The notes below the pieces were generated by a model, which was not told where the DNA came from, did no database searches, and was given only the letters and a program-made list of their open reading frames with translations. Positions 1 to 10,986 of a stretch of 24,571 bases of DNA are shown piece by piece (the stretch's first letter is position 1; every line of letters begins with the position of its first letter). The translations under genes were made by a program, and so were the position numbers. Where the stretch lies: positions 1 to 24,571 of the forward strand of contig CALSCQ010002873.1 of assembly GCA_943704525.1 (NCBI GenBank), given 5' to 3'. The DNA is from Pigoraptor vietnamica (taxonomy: Eukaryota > Opisthokonta > Filasterea).

Positions 1-58
<58 letters not shown>
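1..58. repeat. (AG)n microsatellite
   Basis: An uninterrupted dinucleotide AG run of about 29 units opens the window. On the minus strand it reads (CT)n and lies just downstream of the last channel exon visible here, so it most likely sits within an intron of that gene. The run may continue beyond the window edge. Confidence 0.95.
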
Positions 59-60
<2 letters not shown>

Positions 61-89
61 CACGTCCGCCCGCTTGAGCGCACACACAC

Positions 90-1303
90 CCAGCGACGAC
101 CACGATGAGGTCGAGCCAGTTCCACGGGTCCCGGAGCGCCGCGTGCTTGTGCAGAATGACGCCGTACGACAGCCACTTGAGGAGCATTTCCGCGGCGAAG
201 ATGGACGTGAACGTGAGCTCTGCGGCCGTGTACGTCGTCTTGATCGCCATGAACACGCAGTTGGCGATAATCGTCGCCATGATGAATAGCTCAAAGAACG
301 TGCGGGGGAAGGGTCAAGGGCGATAGTGACCGACACTGAGATTCAGTACAAAGGCCAGTGCAGTCGTGGACAGTTCACATCGCGCTACAGGCACGCGCAC
401 GCACGCAGCGGCGCAAGAGCGGATATTTGTTGGTGGTGAGAAGCAACGCCGACCGGCGCATCCAGTGCGTCGGTGAGAAGAGAAAGAAGGACATGGCGAT
501 GGGGACGACGAAGAGCCCCTCGGGCTGTCCGAGCCGCGGCGCGCGAATGACAAACGCCTGCAGCAACGGCCGAACTCAGCAGCAGAACACGTGACTCATG
601 CACACCTTCCCCAGCAAAAGGTCGCGGCCAGAACCCAACTCCAACTCCACTCCGCGTCTAATGGGGACACGCGTCGACCGCTCGCACTCGCAAACGGCAA
701 CGCGCACTGCGAGGCACATACCTGGTCAATGTAGTTGCACCAGTTTTTGGGCATGCGACTCTCGTCCACGCCTTTCGGCGCCGAGGGCTTCGTGGGTATC
801 TCCGCGATGGGCCCCTGCGGTAGCATCGGCATGCTCTGTCGGAGCTCCGCCGCGCGTCGCTGCAGGTTCGCAATCGACCGCTGCCGCTGCATCCCCCCTC
901 CGAGCGACGCGACCGAGAGCGTGCGCGCGCCCAGCGACGGCTGCACACCGGGAGCGCCGTGCAGCGCCATGTGGCTTCCAGCGCGCTTCACAGCAGCCGC
1001 CGCAATGAGGTCCTTGCTCTGCGAACCGCGCCGCGCGAGCAGCAGCATCGCAGAGTTGCTGCGCGACAGCGGCGCCGCTCTGTGCGATATCGCAGGAGGG
1101 GCGGGGGTGCTGCCGCCATCGTCCGCAACGAGTGCTGAATCGGATGGCACGGAAGCAATGGGCGGCAACACGGCGCGGTGCTCCGCGGCAAGGGGCCGTG
1201 CGACCCCGAGACGCTCAGCCGAGGGCGAAAACAATGGGTGTGTTGTGTGCTCATTATGCGCAGGCGCATCTGCGCCTTCGTCAGACGCCCCAGCGTCCGA
1301 CAT
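90..1303 (-). CDS. Voltage-gated Na+/Ca2+-type channel alpha subunit, N-terminal part (partial)
   Basis: This is the start of a four-domain voltage-gated cation channel, a plasma-membrane protein. Three exons are visible: 1303-722, 557-427 and 299 to about 90 (the last end is provisional); the gene continues past the window. The ATG at 1303 follows a CACC-rich context. The first ~190 residues are a Ser/Ala/Arg-rich cytosolic tail with RRGS and RQRS motifs. Exon 2 encodes the conserved pre-S1 segment (FFLFSPTHWMRR). Exon 3 encodes domain I S1 (FFELFIMATIIANCVFMAI), S2 (FTSIFAAEMLLKWLSYG) and the start of S3 (LRDPWNWLDLIVVVAG), which are family hallmarks. Intron 1 is GT-AG, phase 0. Intron 2 is an AT-AC U12-type intron, phase 2. 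The pore is outside the window, so Na+ versus Ca2+ selectivity cannot be told. NALCN/Cch1-like or Cav-like remain options. Confidence 0.88.
300..426 (-). other. U12-type AT-AC intron in the channel gene
   Basis: Read on the minus strand, the 127-base intron begins ATATCC at 426 and ends GCAC at 300. No AG acceptor works: the needed frame meets a TGA shortly upstream of the exon and there is no AG between them. A branch-site match CCCTTGAC has its adenosine at 314, 14 bases from the 3' end, in the usual U12 range. Splicing here joins AAC AA to G TTC TTT and restores an unbroken family-typical S1 (TTNKFFELFIM). AT-AC introns are known from animal voltage-gated Na+ and Ca2+ channel genes. Confidence 0.87.
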
Positions 1304-1870
1304 GGTGGTGTAGGCGGTGCCTCCACGCGCACGAGGTTACGCCATGGTCCGTTACGCAGGAGGAGGGATGAGAATTGGCTCTTTCCTATCCGAAGTCAGT
1401 GCGTTGAGTTATTCGCATTATGCGCCCGTGAGGCGACTGAGCGCTTGTTCGGCACTGTCGATTGCCTGGGACGCCAAAGTTCCTAACGCAGGCCTTGCAC
1501 TGCGAGTGTGGGTCGTATGTCGTGTAAGCCGTCGGGACATTTTAGGGGATGGGGGCAGGGTGCTCGTGCCCCCAGGGCGCTGAGAACTGTAATCTGTGCG
1601 GTATTTTGATACTTTTCGAACGTTTTTGCAATGTAATTTTTCCGGACTGAGGGTGAAAAGGGTGGCGGGCACCTCTCACCAAGGCAACGGTCTGACTAAT
1701 AATTCTAAGTTTAATACATTTCTAATACTCAGGAACTACCGGTAATTATAAGCGGACAAACCTGAAATGGGAATTTTTAGACTGTGTATCGGTAAAAATA
1801 GTACATGCCTGTGTAGTCACTCCTGGCAACGATGCAAGGCGTCACCCCTCACACGCCTTGGGCGGCAGCC

Positions 1871-1972
1871 GAGCTGGGTCAATACGACGCTGCCATCGAG
1901 AGCTGGGTCAATACGATGCCGCCATATCTAGAGCTGGTCAAACATGACGCTGTCAAATACGACGCCATCTAA
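1871..1972. repeat. Degenerate tandem repeat, about 30-bp period, three copies
   Basis: Copies start at 1871, 1900 and 1931, each opening with GAGCTGG(G)TCAA followed by a variant of TACGACGCTGCCAT. The third copy is longer and repeats the ATACGACGCCAT half. No coding frame or known element fits. Confidence 0.8.
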
Positions 1973-2025
1973 GTTGGAGACAATAGAAACTGCAAATGCG
2001 CCAGCGGTGACGAGGTCGGCAGCCG

Positions 2026-2110
2026 CGTGTATTTCGGCTGTGGAGGGACGATACGCACGACAATCATGTGTATTCCGGCTGTGGAAGAACGACGCACATA
2101 CACGACAACG
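2026..2110. repeat. Direct repeat, two copies of about 41 bp
   Basis: Copies at about 2026-2065 and 2067-2110 share GTGTATT, then CGGCTGTGGA, then an ACG...GCAC...ACGACAA tail, with a few mismatches. The sequence differs from the neighbouring 30-bp repeat. Function unknown. Confidence 0.75.
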
Positions 2111-2176
2111 CACCACACAGAAAAACAGAAGCGACAGGTCCATCAGTGCGCACCCGCAAGCAATACAGCAGGCAGC

Positions 2177-2586
2177 CTAGTAGGGTATGCCGTTCTGCAT
2201 GAACTGGATCCAGTCGTACAGCTTGGTGCGGTAGTTGAGGTACGAGTCCTTCACCGTCTTGACCATGTAGTTGGCAGCCTCGCGCTCGGTCGCATCAGAC
2301 TGGAAGCGCAGGCTGCAAAGCGGCCGAAATGAGCACTCGGTGAGCAATGGCTGAAGAGCGAAACTGTGTGAAATGTGCGGCGGAAACGACACAGCAACAC
2401 ACCCACCGGAGGCGCTTGAGCACCTCGAGGTCGAATTCGCGGAAGCACGGCAGGCCAGTGTCAAGCATGAGGGCGACAAGGGCGACGATGCTCTCCTGGT
2501 ACGGCCTGCATTGCGCGCAAAACGAGGAAAAATGGTACGTGAGCACGGCACACACACGCACGCACACACACACACACACACACTCT

Positions 2587-2638
<52 letters not shown>

Positions 2639-4583
2639 ACTGCGTGCGACAAGCGCCAGTATGAATGGGGGTCGCATTGGTCCCTCCACGCACCGCGCGG
2701 CAATGTAGGCCTTGGTGCACAGCTCGACAAAGCGCTTGAAGGGGCGCGCCTCGCTGTCCCCGCCCATGATCATCACCATCTCGTGCGTCAGCTTGATGTC
2801 GGGCTCAAACCCAATGTTGCCGCCTGCAGAGAAACGCCGTGAGAATGCGACGAGCCGGCCACTCTGAATATACATGCACGTGCAAAACCACACAGCTACC
2901 GCAACACTCGCACGCGCACACGCATCGGCACTGCACACGCACACAATCTGCGCATTCGAGCGCACAAGAGAGAAGAAACGCACCGGGCGAGCTCTCGAAC
3001 ATGAACCCAAAGTCGATGTGGACAATGTGGCCGTCGCGGTCGACGAGGAGGTTGCCGTTGTGGCGGTCCTTGATCTGCAGCAGGAACACGATGACAGAGT
3101 ACGCGGCCATGCTGCGCACGAAGTTGTCCTGCGCGCGCTCGTAGCCGAGCGAGTCCGTGTCGCCGTACGTCGACTTGAAAAAGTCAAACAGCGTCGACTC
3201 GGTCTGCCGGCCCAGCTGGTCACGGGACTTGGTGTTGGGCACGCACTCGATGACGCCGCACCCGGGCGACGTGGCCACGACGCGGTAGGGGAACAGATAG
3301 AGGTCGAGGTTCACCTGAAATGCATGCGTTCCGCGTGTCAGGGTTAGGGTTAGCGTCACACACTGGCGGTGGAAGAAAGAGAGACCGGCGCATTGCAACG
3401 GAACAGCGCAGGCCCGCGCACGCAGAAGTGGAGCACGTGTCATCGGGGCACAGCGTTTCGTACCTTTGCGAAGATCTTCTTGAAAAGGGCGATCACCTGG
3501 AGCGCAAGCATGTCCTGCCGCACATCGTCGCCGACCTAAGGAACACAGGAGCGCCGTCAGTCGCACACTTCGACCGCACACTCGCCTGCAAGTGTGCAAC
3601 CACACACAAGGCGCAACAGCGCGCCCCACAAACTGCATGTGCGACCCCCACCATAAACGAAGACCCAAAAACCCACGGCTAACTGATCGAATGCATACCT
3701 TGAAAATGCACGACTGCCAGACCGTGTCCGGGTCGTCCTTGCAGTTTTCGCTCCCGCCGTCTGTGCCATACTCCTCCAGCTTCTGCTCACGACGACGCGC
3801 ACAACACAAACACTCCGCTGTGAGTAAACAAACAAAACGACCATGCCCACTGTTCTCTTGCGCGGAAATTGCGAGCGCACCTGGATGGAGCACGGCTTGA
3901 CCTTGAAGGTGGCGAGGTACGGCGCCTTTGCCGCGCTCTGCATGGGCGTGCCGCTGCTGTACGCAATGTCGACGACGACGGCCTCGGGGTTTGAGGGGAG
4001 GTAGACGCCCGGCTCGACGTTTATCTTGCGCAGCTCCTCGAGGCAGACCTGACGAATAGGCACAAAGTGAGCACACGACACGCGACTCAAATCCGCACGC
4101 GCGCACACGCGCTTGTGCGGCGCGCTGCTTCACACGCGCGTGTTTATGTGAGCTGTGTTTGCAGGGGATCGATGATCGCGTCACCCGCACCTGCTTGCGC
4201 GTGGCCTTGTCCTCCGGCGTCTTGAACTCGGGCACGCGCTTCTTCATCGTCCCAGAAATCGCAGTGACGCGCCCAAAGAAGTCAAACTCGCGGCGGTAAA
4301 ACTCGAGCGACTTGCCGTCGAGTGATCCCGTGATGCGCTCAATTATGGCGCGGAGGGTCGGCGCGAGGGCGTCGGGGTGCTCGCCCTCGTCGTCCACGAA
4401 CATGTTCGTGTTCATGTTCCAGATGAACTGGTGCGCCAACAGCTGCGACGACTTGGCCGCGCCCACGATGTACTCGTTGACGTAGCCGAGGCGGTCGTAC
4501 CTGCATCACGTGACAAGGGGACAGCCATCAGACGACGTACGCTTGCAAGCAAACAGAACGACCGCGTTCCCTCCCGCTATTGC

Positions 4584-4620
<37 letters not shown>

Positions 4621-7600
4621 AATAAAAAAATAAAAGAAAAAGGGGGCGGGGGATGAAATTCGCCCGCACGTGACGCACCTGAGCGCCTGCACGAGCTGAG
4701 GGATGTAGAAGAGAATCGCGTCCGGCGGAAAGCTGCGAAGCACGCGCACGGCGTAATGGGCGACGATGGGGTTCGGCACGTACAGCTTCGAGAAGAGAGC
4801 AAGGGCCGTGGCCGGGGCGACGGGGGCCCAGCAGAGCGCGTGCGTGAGCTCGGGGATGTCGAGCAGGAGCGTCTGGCGGGTCACCAGCAGGAGCAGCGCC
4901 TCGGGCTGTCCAGACACGGCGAGGGGGTCCATCCGTACGTAGCGCGAGACCTCACTGCGCATCGCGTCAATGCCGGGCATCTTCAGACGGAGGGCCATCT
5001 GCACGGCGGCCGGGGGGAAGCGCTGCCACACGAGCCGCACGTAGTCCTTCCACTGCGCGCAGGGAGGTGCGGGGTGTTGGCACGCAACTCGGGGGACCTC
5101 TGCATCGCGTGCGACAACATGCCACCGCCACATGCTTCTGACCCACCTGCCGCTCGCTGATCGCCTTTGTCGTGGGGACGTCGTCCTCGCCCGCCTTGGC
5201 CGTGGTCGCGTCCTCCGCCTCCCCGTCGAGGATGAGCTCGGGAACGGAGCAGGGATTGTGCCACGTGGTCAGGCGGTCAATCTCGTACCGCGTCAGGTGC
5301 AGCAGGAGCAGGCGGAGCTGCGCCGGAGAAAAACGTGCGCATGAGCACAACATCGCAACTGCACTCCGCATCTACGCCTCGCAACTAGGCCTCGCAAGCA
5401 GCATGCCAACGCACCTTCTGGAGGTCCCGGAACGCCGCCAGCGACCCGTCCAGCAAGTCGTGTGAGTGCGCCGAGGGGGCTCCCGTGCCGTTCGGCGCGT
5501 ACGCATCACCACCCAACTGCGACTTGACTTGGCGCCCGCCCGTGCGACGGCTCGCACTCGAGAGCGACGAACTCACTCGAATCGTGTTCATGTAACCGCC
5601 AAAGCTGATTGCTGTCGCCAGCGCATCGAGCCGCGGAGCGCTACGAACCGATCCCTCGGGCAGGCCCGTGTCGGCGTCCACGCTGTGCCACGGCAGCGGG
5701 TACATGGCCTTGAAGTGGCGCCTGTCGACCTTGAGCGCGCGGCGGAAGTTGATCTGAGGGGGGAACAGATACATAATAGGGTTGCGTGAGTGACGTATGA
5801 AGGGATGGCCAGGCACGTCAACAACACCACACGGCAAGCGACCCCCACCAGCTCGTGGATGTCGGCGCGGAGCTCGTCGGTCGTGCCCGGGGACCACCGC
5901 GGCTGCGAGGAAAAGTAGTGGAGGGCGGCCGTGTACACGCGCTCCCGCAGCAGAAAGCGGCCCATGGTGGTGCTCACATGATCGCCCTGGAGGAGGCGGA
6001 GGCCGAGCTGGAGCAGCATGAGGTGGCACCCGCGGACGCGCACGTGCGTCGCAATCTTCGACGGGTCCGCGAGACTGCGCTGGACGATGCCCGCAAACAG
6101 ATTCGCCTGCGTTTCGCTGCGGTGGCGCACGGCGTCGAATCGCTCGAGCATGAAGCGCGCGAGGAAGTGGTGCGGCGCCGGGTCGTCGTTGTGCGAGCTG
6201 CGAGCGTCGACGCCAGCCACGTGCGGCGCGCTCGCGTGCCCCTGCGCTGCGCCGGCGTGCGCCCCATCGGACGCAGCGGGCTGGCTGGTCGCGCCCGCGC
6301 CCGCGCCCGTGCTCGAGCTGCCGCCGGAGAGCACGGACGTGTACAGCGGGTCGACGTCGATGAGCGTCTGCGAGAACATCCCCATACGGCGGTCCATCGT
6401 CCACGCCCACGCGCATGACAGCTCGCACAGCACGGCCGTCTCGAGCTCCGGCCGCGCGGACGTGACCCACTCCCAGCAGAAGATGCCCGTGCGGAGCGAC
6501 GCCTCCGTGAAAATGTTGACGGGCGCGCGGACGAGCAGGTGCAGGAGCTCACGGTCGGGCGCCCGGCGTGGCTCCGTCACTATGAGTGCCGACACGCGGT
6601 ACATGGTCGTGTTGAACGCGAGCATGTCCATTCGCGCACCCGCACGTCCAAGGCGCGCGAATTCGGCCAGCTGCCTCGCGATGCGCGCCGACAGGCTCCG
6701 GATCACCTGTTGCGAACGCGTCTCTGGTCGCCCCGCGGCCGCCGCGCTCGTGGCGGTGCTTGCGATCGACGCGACGGACCCGACGTGCGCTGCGGCCGGG
6801 TGGGTGCTTGTCTTGCGCATGCTTGAGCGCCGGAATTCGGTGCTGCCTCCGCCCGCGATGCTGGAAACCGAGTGCTTCGAGTCGTGGCCGGCCGTGTGCA
6901 ACCCCAGGGCGTCGTCCATTGCGTCGAGGTCGGCGTGGTGGAGGAGGTTGCGCATCCCGGCGACCTCGCCGTAGTAGTGGTTGCGGATCTCAAGGCCGGA
7001 GACAAAGCGCGACGCCGTGCCGCGCACGCACGCGGGCAGCTTCTGCGCGACGGCCGAGGGGAGAGAGAGCACCGACGGCGCGTTGGCAACGCCCGCAAAG
7101 CGCATGGCCAGCGAAATGCCCGCGTGGCCCTCCAGCCCGAGGCCGAGGCGGTCAAACTGCGCAAGGTACTCCTGCAGAGTCGTCTGCGTGGCGGCCGGCG
7201 CAAACTGGACGGCGTACCCGAGCATCTCCTCGACGCGGCCGCAGTAGTCTGCCACCATCTTGTCGCGGAAATCGCGCTCCCCGGGCACGTCGATCGAGTA
7301 CGTTGTGAGGGGGAGCGTGATGCGCTGCGACTGGCACCCCTCGTCGTCCAGCGAGCGTACGAGGAGCTCCAGCAGATCAAGCATGCAGTGGCACACGCGG
7401 CGGCCGGTCACAATGTGCGGGAAGGCGTTCAGGAGGTGCGTGAGGTACTCGTCCGCAGCGCGCTTCATGCGGCGGTTGCGGTGGTTGAAGTTGACGAGCA
7501 GGAAGATGGCGTGGTCCTCGAGGTCGCGCTCGAGCTCATGCCCGCGGCGCGCTGCCTGGAACGCGCGGAGGTGCAGCGAGAAGACCTCGTCCGCCATCGC

Positions 7601-10600
7601 CTTCACCACGGCGCTCATGTCGGCGCGCTCAATGCCCTTGTCCTCAATGTAGCGAAACACGTTCTTGAAGGTGCCGCGTTCAATGCGGAGCGTCTCGAGG
7701 TGGTACACGGCGAGGAGGTAGGTGCACTGGGCCGGCGAGAGCTTGTTGATCGACGGCGCGAGGGCGGGGCGGTTGAGCAGGTCCTGCAGCATCGTGCGCA
7801 GGTTGGCGTGCTCCTCGGGCGAAATGACGCCACCGCGCACGGCCGAGTCCAGCTCGAGCTCGCTCTCAAACTGGTGTGGGCCAAGACACAGAGGAGTGAG
7901 ACAGCGGCAACGACCGATCACGGCACGCACGTGGCCGAACCACACAATCCCACACATTAAAAAATGACCACACACACCTCGTCCGACTTGCGCGCGCTGA
8001 CGAGGAAGGGCGAGTCGCGGGCCATGAGCTGGACAGCCTCGAACCACTCGTCCAGCCACATGCCCTCGACCACAAACCCAAGCATGACAAAGAAGAACCA
8101 CACGTCGCGGAACAAACGAACGGTGCGCGGCGTCGCCGTCTCCGCGGGCTTCACGCGAGTGACCAGCGCCGCAAGGACCTGCGTGCAGACGCAAGCAGCG
8201 CGGGGATTTCGTGAGCAAATGCGCGCGCACATAGCGCAAACAAGCCAATTCCTTGCACGAAGTCTCACAAAACGAGCCATTTGTCTACAAGCCACATGTG
8301 GCCGTGCGAATGAAGCACGCACCGGCAAATAGAATCCGAGGTTGCCGGCGAGCGACGACGCCTGAAGTCGAACCTTGTCGCCGCGGCTCATGTGCTGCAC
8401 AGCCCACCCCATCTGCACAAACAGCTCGGCGACGCGCAGCAGGAGCTCCTCGAGCATGCGCGTGTCCTCCATCGTCCGCGCGAGGTGCAGCACCGCGTCG
8501 ACGACAGCCTTCTCTCGCACGTCAGCGGTCGCCCCGGACATCGTCGACGACATCGATTTGGACATGGCCGCAGCCGCCGCCGCCGCCGAGCTCGAGAGCG
8601 CCGGCATCGATGCAGAGGGGACCATGCCGTGCGTCGCGGGTTCCGCCGAGCCGTCCGCCTCCTTGCCCTTCCGGGGGAGGAAGCCCGAGTCACGTGCCGT
8701 CTGGAGGAGGAGGTCGACCACGGCGCGGTGGCTGGGCTCCTTGCCAAGCGCGGCAATGTGCGCCAGCTGCATGACGACCTCGCGATCGCCGGGGGAGGGC
8801 GGGTACCCGAGGCGCTGACTGAAGATCGAGACGACCATGTCGATCACGCGGGGGGTGGCGACCGTGCACGCGGCGCGGCCAAGCGCCCGCACAATGTTGC
8901 GCAGCGTGGTGTCGGTCCCCTGCATTCACCGGGAAGAGTCAGCGTGTACAAAAGGAAGCCGGACAGAGTCCTTCAGGCGAAGGAAAGCAATGAAACAGCA
9001 GATTGCACCAGCAAAGTCGCATATAAACACTCTATGAACATATAGATTTCAGTCAAACGCGCTCGCAACGGGACGCCACCGAAAAAAACAAGGTCATGAT
9101 TACAGACAACAGGCTCAACAGGCGCAAAATCCAAAGCAACAAAGACTCACGGGTGCCTTCTCCGCGCTCAGCGTGAACATGCGGTTGGACAGCGCCCCGA
9201 TGAACGCCTCGGCAGCCTCCGGGGCAGTCGTCATGCTCGACTTGAGTGCCTTGCAAATACTGCGATTGGCATTCGGGTGAGCGCGGTGACCAAAAAACAT
9301 GGCCAAATTGCCCGACGCGGCAGCAAAACGCAGCTCGTCCACACAAGCAACAGAGCAGGACAAAGCACCCACGTGTCGAGGGGCTCTGCGTCAAACTTGA
9401 CCGAGTCGATCTTCACAAGAATGGGCGACGGGCGCGACGTGAACTTGCCCATGACGTCAAGCGCCGTCTTGCCGAGGCGCGGGTGCTGCAGGCACAGGTT
9501 CCCGAGCCCGCGCAGGCACGCAATGTACACCGGGGCGTAGGCCCAGTCCACTTCCTGCTCCTCTGCCCGGAGGTGGTCCGCCATAATGGCCGCGGCATCG
9601 TTCGCGTCGGCGTCGTCGGTGGCCGTCAGCGACAGGATCTCGACCGCGGCCGCCATGTTGTCCGTCGCCGCGTGCGTCGCAATGTCGAGGTTGGAGCCCG
9701 ACCCAAAGAGCGCATCTCGGCGCTCGTTGTACGCTCCGTGAACGACGACAAAGCGGGACTTGCGGCGCGCGGCAGACCACGTGTTCGCCTGCGCCGTGTC
9801 GCCCTCGGCGGCCGCCCCGTGCAGCTGCGACACGAGGGCAAGCAGGGCGCGCAAGGGGCCGTCCTGCACCACGTGGACGAGGTTCTCGCCAAAAACAGGG
9901 GTGAAGAGGGCAGGCTCTGACGCTCGCACGTCCACGATGCCCGACACGATCGCGTTGAGTGTGTCCCTCCGCGTCAGGCTCTCCATCGCCGCAAAAATCG
10001 AGTCGAGGTGGTCACCCCGCCACGAAAAGCGCGCCCGACCAATCGCCGACACCCACCCGAGAGTAAGAGGAAGGACGACGCGAGTCACGTGCACGCGGCG
10101 GTCGCCGTCGCGGTGTGCGCGGTCCCCATTGACATGGGCCGCGGACGTGCTGATCCAGCTGCCTCGCAGCGCGGAGCAGAGCGTCTCGAGATTGGCGACA
10201 ACAGCGGCGACGATCGAGTCGGCGGCAAGAGGGCACGCGGTGGCGCACTGCAAAAGGAGGTGCACGTAGCGGTCGGCAAAGGCCTGCGGGGGCGCCGTCT
10301 CGCTCCAGTCGCCCACCCACGTGGCGCGGTGCAGCGTGTTGAGGGCGCGGAGGAGCATGGGCAGCACGGCATCCTGCATCGCGCCCTCCGAGAGGAAGAA
10401 GAAGCGACCGGCGGCCAGCAGCGCCTCCTGGTCGCGCTTGGACACGGCGGGATGGCTGCTGCGGCTGCCGTGCGCTCTGTCCGCGCGCGCCCATGCAGGC
10501 ATGCTCTCCAGAAAACGCACCACGCGCTCGGGAGTGGGCGACGGGCGGATGGCTGCCAGCGTCGCCGCAAGGTCGCGCATTGCATTTCCAAAGAAGTCGT

Positions 10601-10673
10601 TTGGCGTGGCGCGGTCGTCGAGGAGCATCGCCGCACGGTCCATGCCGGGCGCGAGCGAGGTGCGCGCCGGCAT
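2177..10673 (-). CDS. PI4KA: Phosphatidylinositol 4-kinase III alpha (PI4KA / Stt4 family), 16 exons
   Basis: This lipid kinase makes PI4P from phosphatidylinositol, in the family mainly at the plasma membrane with TTC7/EFR3-type partners. Exons: 10673-9373, 9259-9151, 8919-8323, 8178-7978, 7870-5849, 5753-5415, 5317-5147, 5052-4679, 4500-4191, 4048-3881, 3782-3699, 3535-3464, 3314-2984, 2823-2694, 2505-2407, 2312-2177. All junctions keep frame, giving 2,147 residues against about 2,100 in animals. The N-terminus and long helical solenoid are present. The lipid-kinase-unique stretch ([15 protein letters not shown]) starts near residue 1705. [13 protein letters not shown] follows near 1893, the catalytic loop KDRHNGN near 1998-2004, DFG at 2017-2019, [14 protein letters not shown] after it, and the C-terminus ends QNGIPY. 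These motifs separate it from PI4K-beta and type II kinases. The start is uncertain: an in-frame ATG at 10829 would add 52 residues, and 10643 is a third option. All key catalytic motifs are intact. Confidence 0.96.
2549..2638. repeat. (CA)n microsatellite in a PI4KA intron
   Basis: An interrupted CA run, pure over about 2590-2636, fills much of PI4KA intron 14 (2506-2693), where it reads (GT)n on the coding strand. It creates spurious poly-Thr/His and poly-Cys/Val open frames that are not genes. Confidence 0.95.
4585..4615. repeat. Poly-A run (poly-T on the coding strand) in a PI4KA intron
   Basis: Thirty-one consecutive A residues followed by an A/T-rich stretch to about 4640 lie in PI4KA intron 8 (4501-4678). 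On the transcript this is a poly-U tract. No target-site duplication or element body is evident, so I do not call a retroposon. Confidence 0.9.
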
Positions 10674-10986
10674 TCTCAAAGCGCCGTCACGCACGCCCAG
10701 CGCAGAACAGGCGCCACGGGTGAACACGATACCCGCAGGCGAGCGGTATCTCAAGAGGACCGTCGTGAAGCGCGTGGTTTGTGTGCGATTGTCGCAGCGC
10801 ATGCGACTTGCCCTCTGGTCACAACTCAAACAAACCGCCAGCTGGCCGCCAAAACCAGCCGAGTTCTCGGGAATCCGTTGCCGATGTTCCCACCCCGGAT
10901 GATTGCGTCAAGTCGGCTTGTTACACTTTGAGTGACGTGCTCGCAGGCTTAAATGTCTCGTACACTCCGCCGAGAGTCTCGCTTGC
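10674..10986. promoter_or_regulatory. Divergent promoter region between PI4KA and CHMP7
   Basis: Only 313 bases separate the chosen PI4KA start (minus strand) from the CHMP7 ATG (plus strand), so both promoters and both 5' UTRs must lie here. If the upstream PI4KA ATG at 10829 is used, the gap falls to 157 bases. There is no clear TATA box. A TGACGTG motif, resembling a CRE/bZIP half-site, lies near 10932, about 55 bases upstream of the CHMP7 ATG. The shared-promoter role is inferred from layout only. Confidence 0.55.

Larger units (their letters stand above)
1304..2176. other. Intergenic region between PI4K-alpha 3' end and channel 5' end
   Basis: About 870 bases separate two minus-strand genes, so this should contain the PI4K 3' UTR and the channel promoter. 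Around 1590-1800 the base composition becomes noticeably more AT-rich than the flanking exons. No open frame here resembles a known protein, no clear AATAAA lies on the minus strand, and two small direct-repeat families occupy 1871-1972 and 2026-2110. Confidence 0.7.

Noticed and set aside
2461-2730. Poly-Cys/Val and poly-Thr/His open frames
   Set aside because: Translations of the (CA)n/(GT)n microsatellite in a PI4KA intron.
3338-3358. Two tandem TTAGGG-like units (GGGTTAGGGTTAG)
   Set aside because: Only about two units, inside PI4KA intron 12; too short for a telomeric or interstitial telomere array.
4585-4640. Poly-A tract as a possible SINE or processed-pseudogene tail
   Set aside because: No element body or flanking duplication is visible, and it sits within a short, normally spliced intron.
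6872-7960. Plus-strand open frame of 362 codons
   Set aside because: Antisense to PI4KA exon 5, whose protein matches the family throughout; composition is typical of a shadow.
10774-10829. Upstream ATG at 10829 as the sure PI4KA start
   Set aside because: It is in frame, but the 52 extra residues are not family-like and it would leave only 157 bases to the divergent gene; kept as an alternative only.
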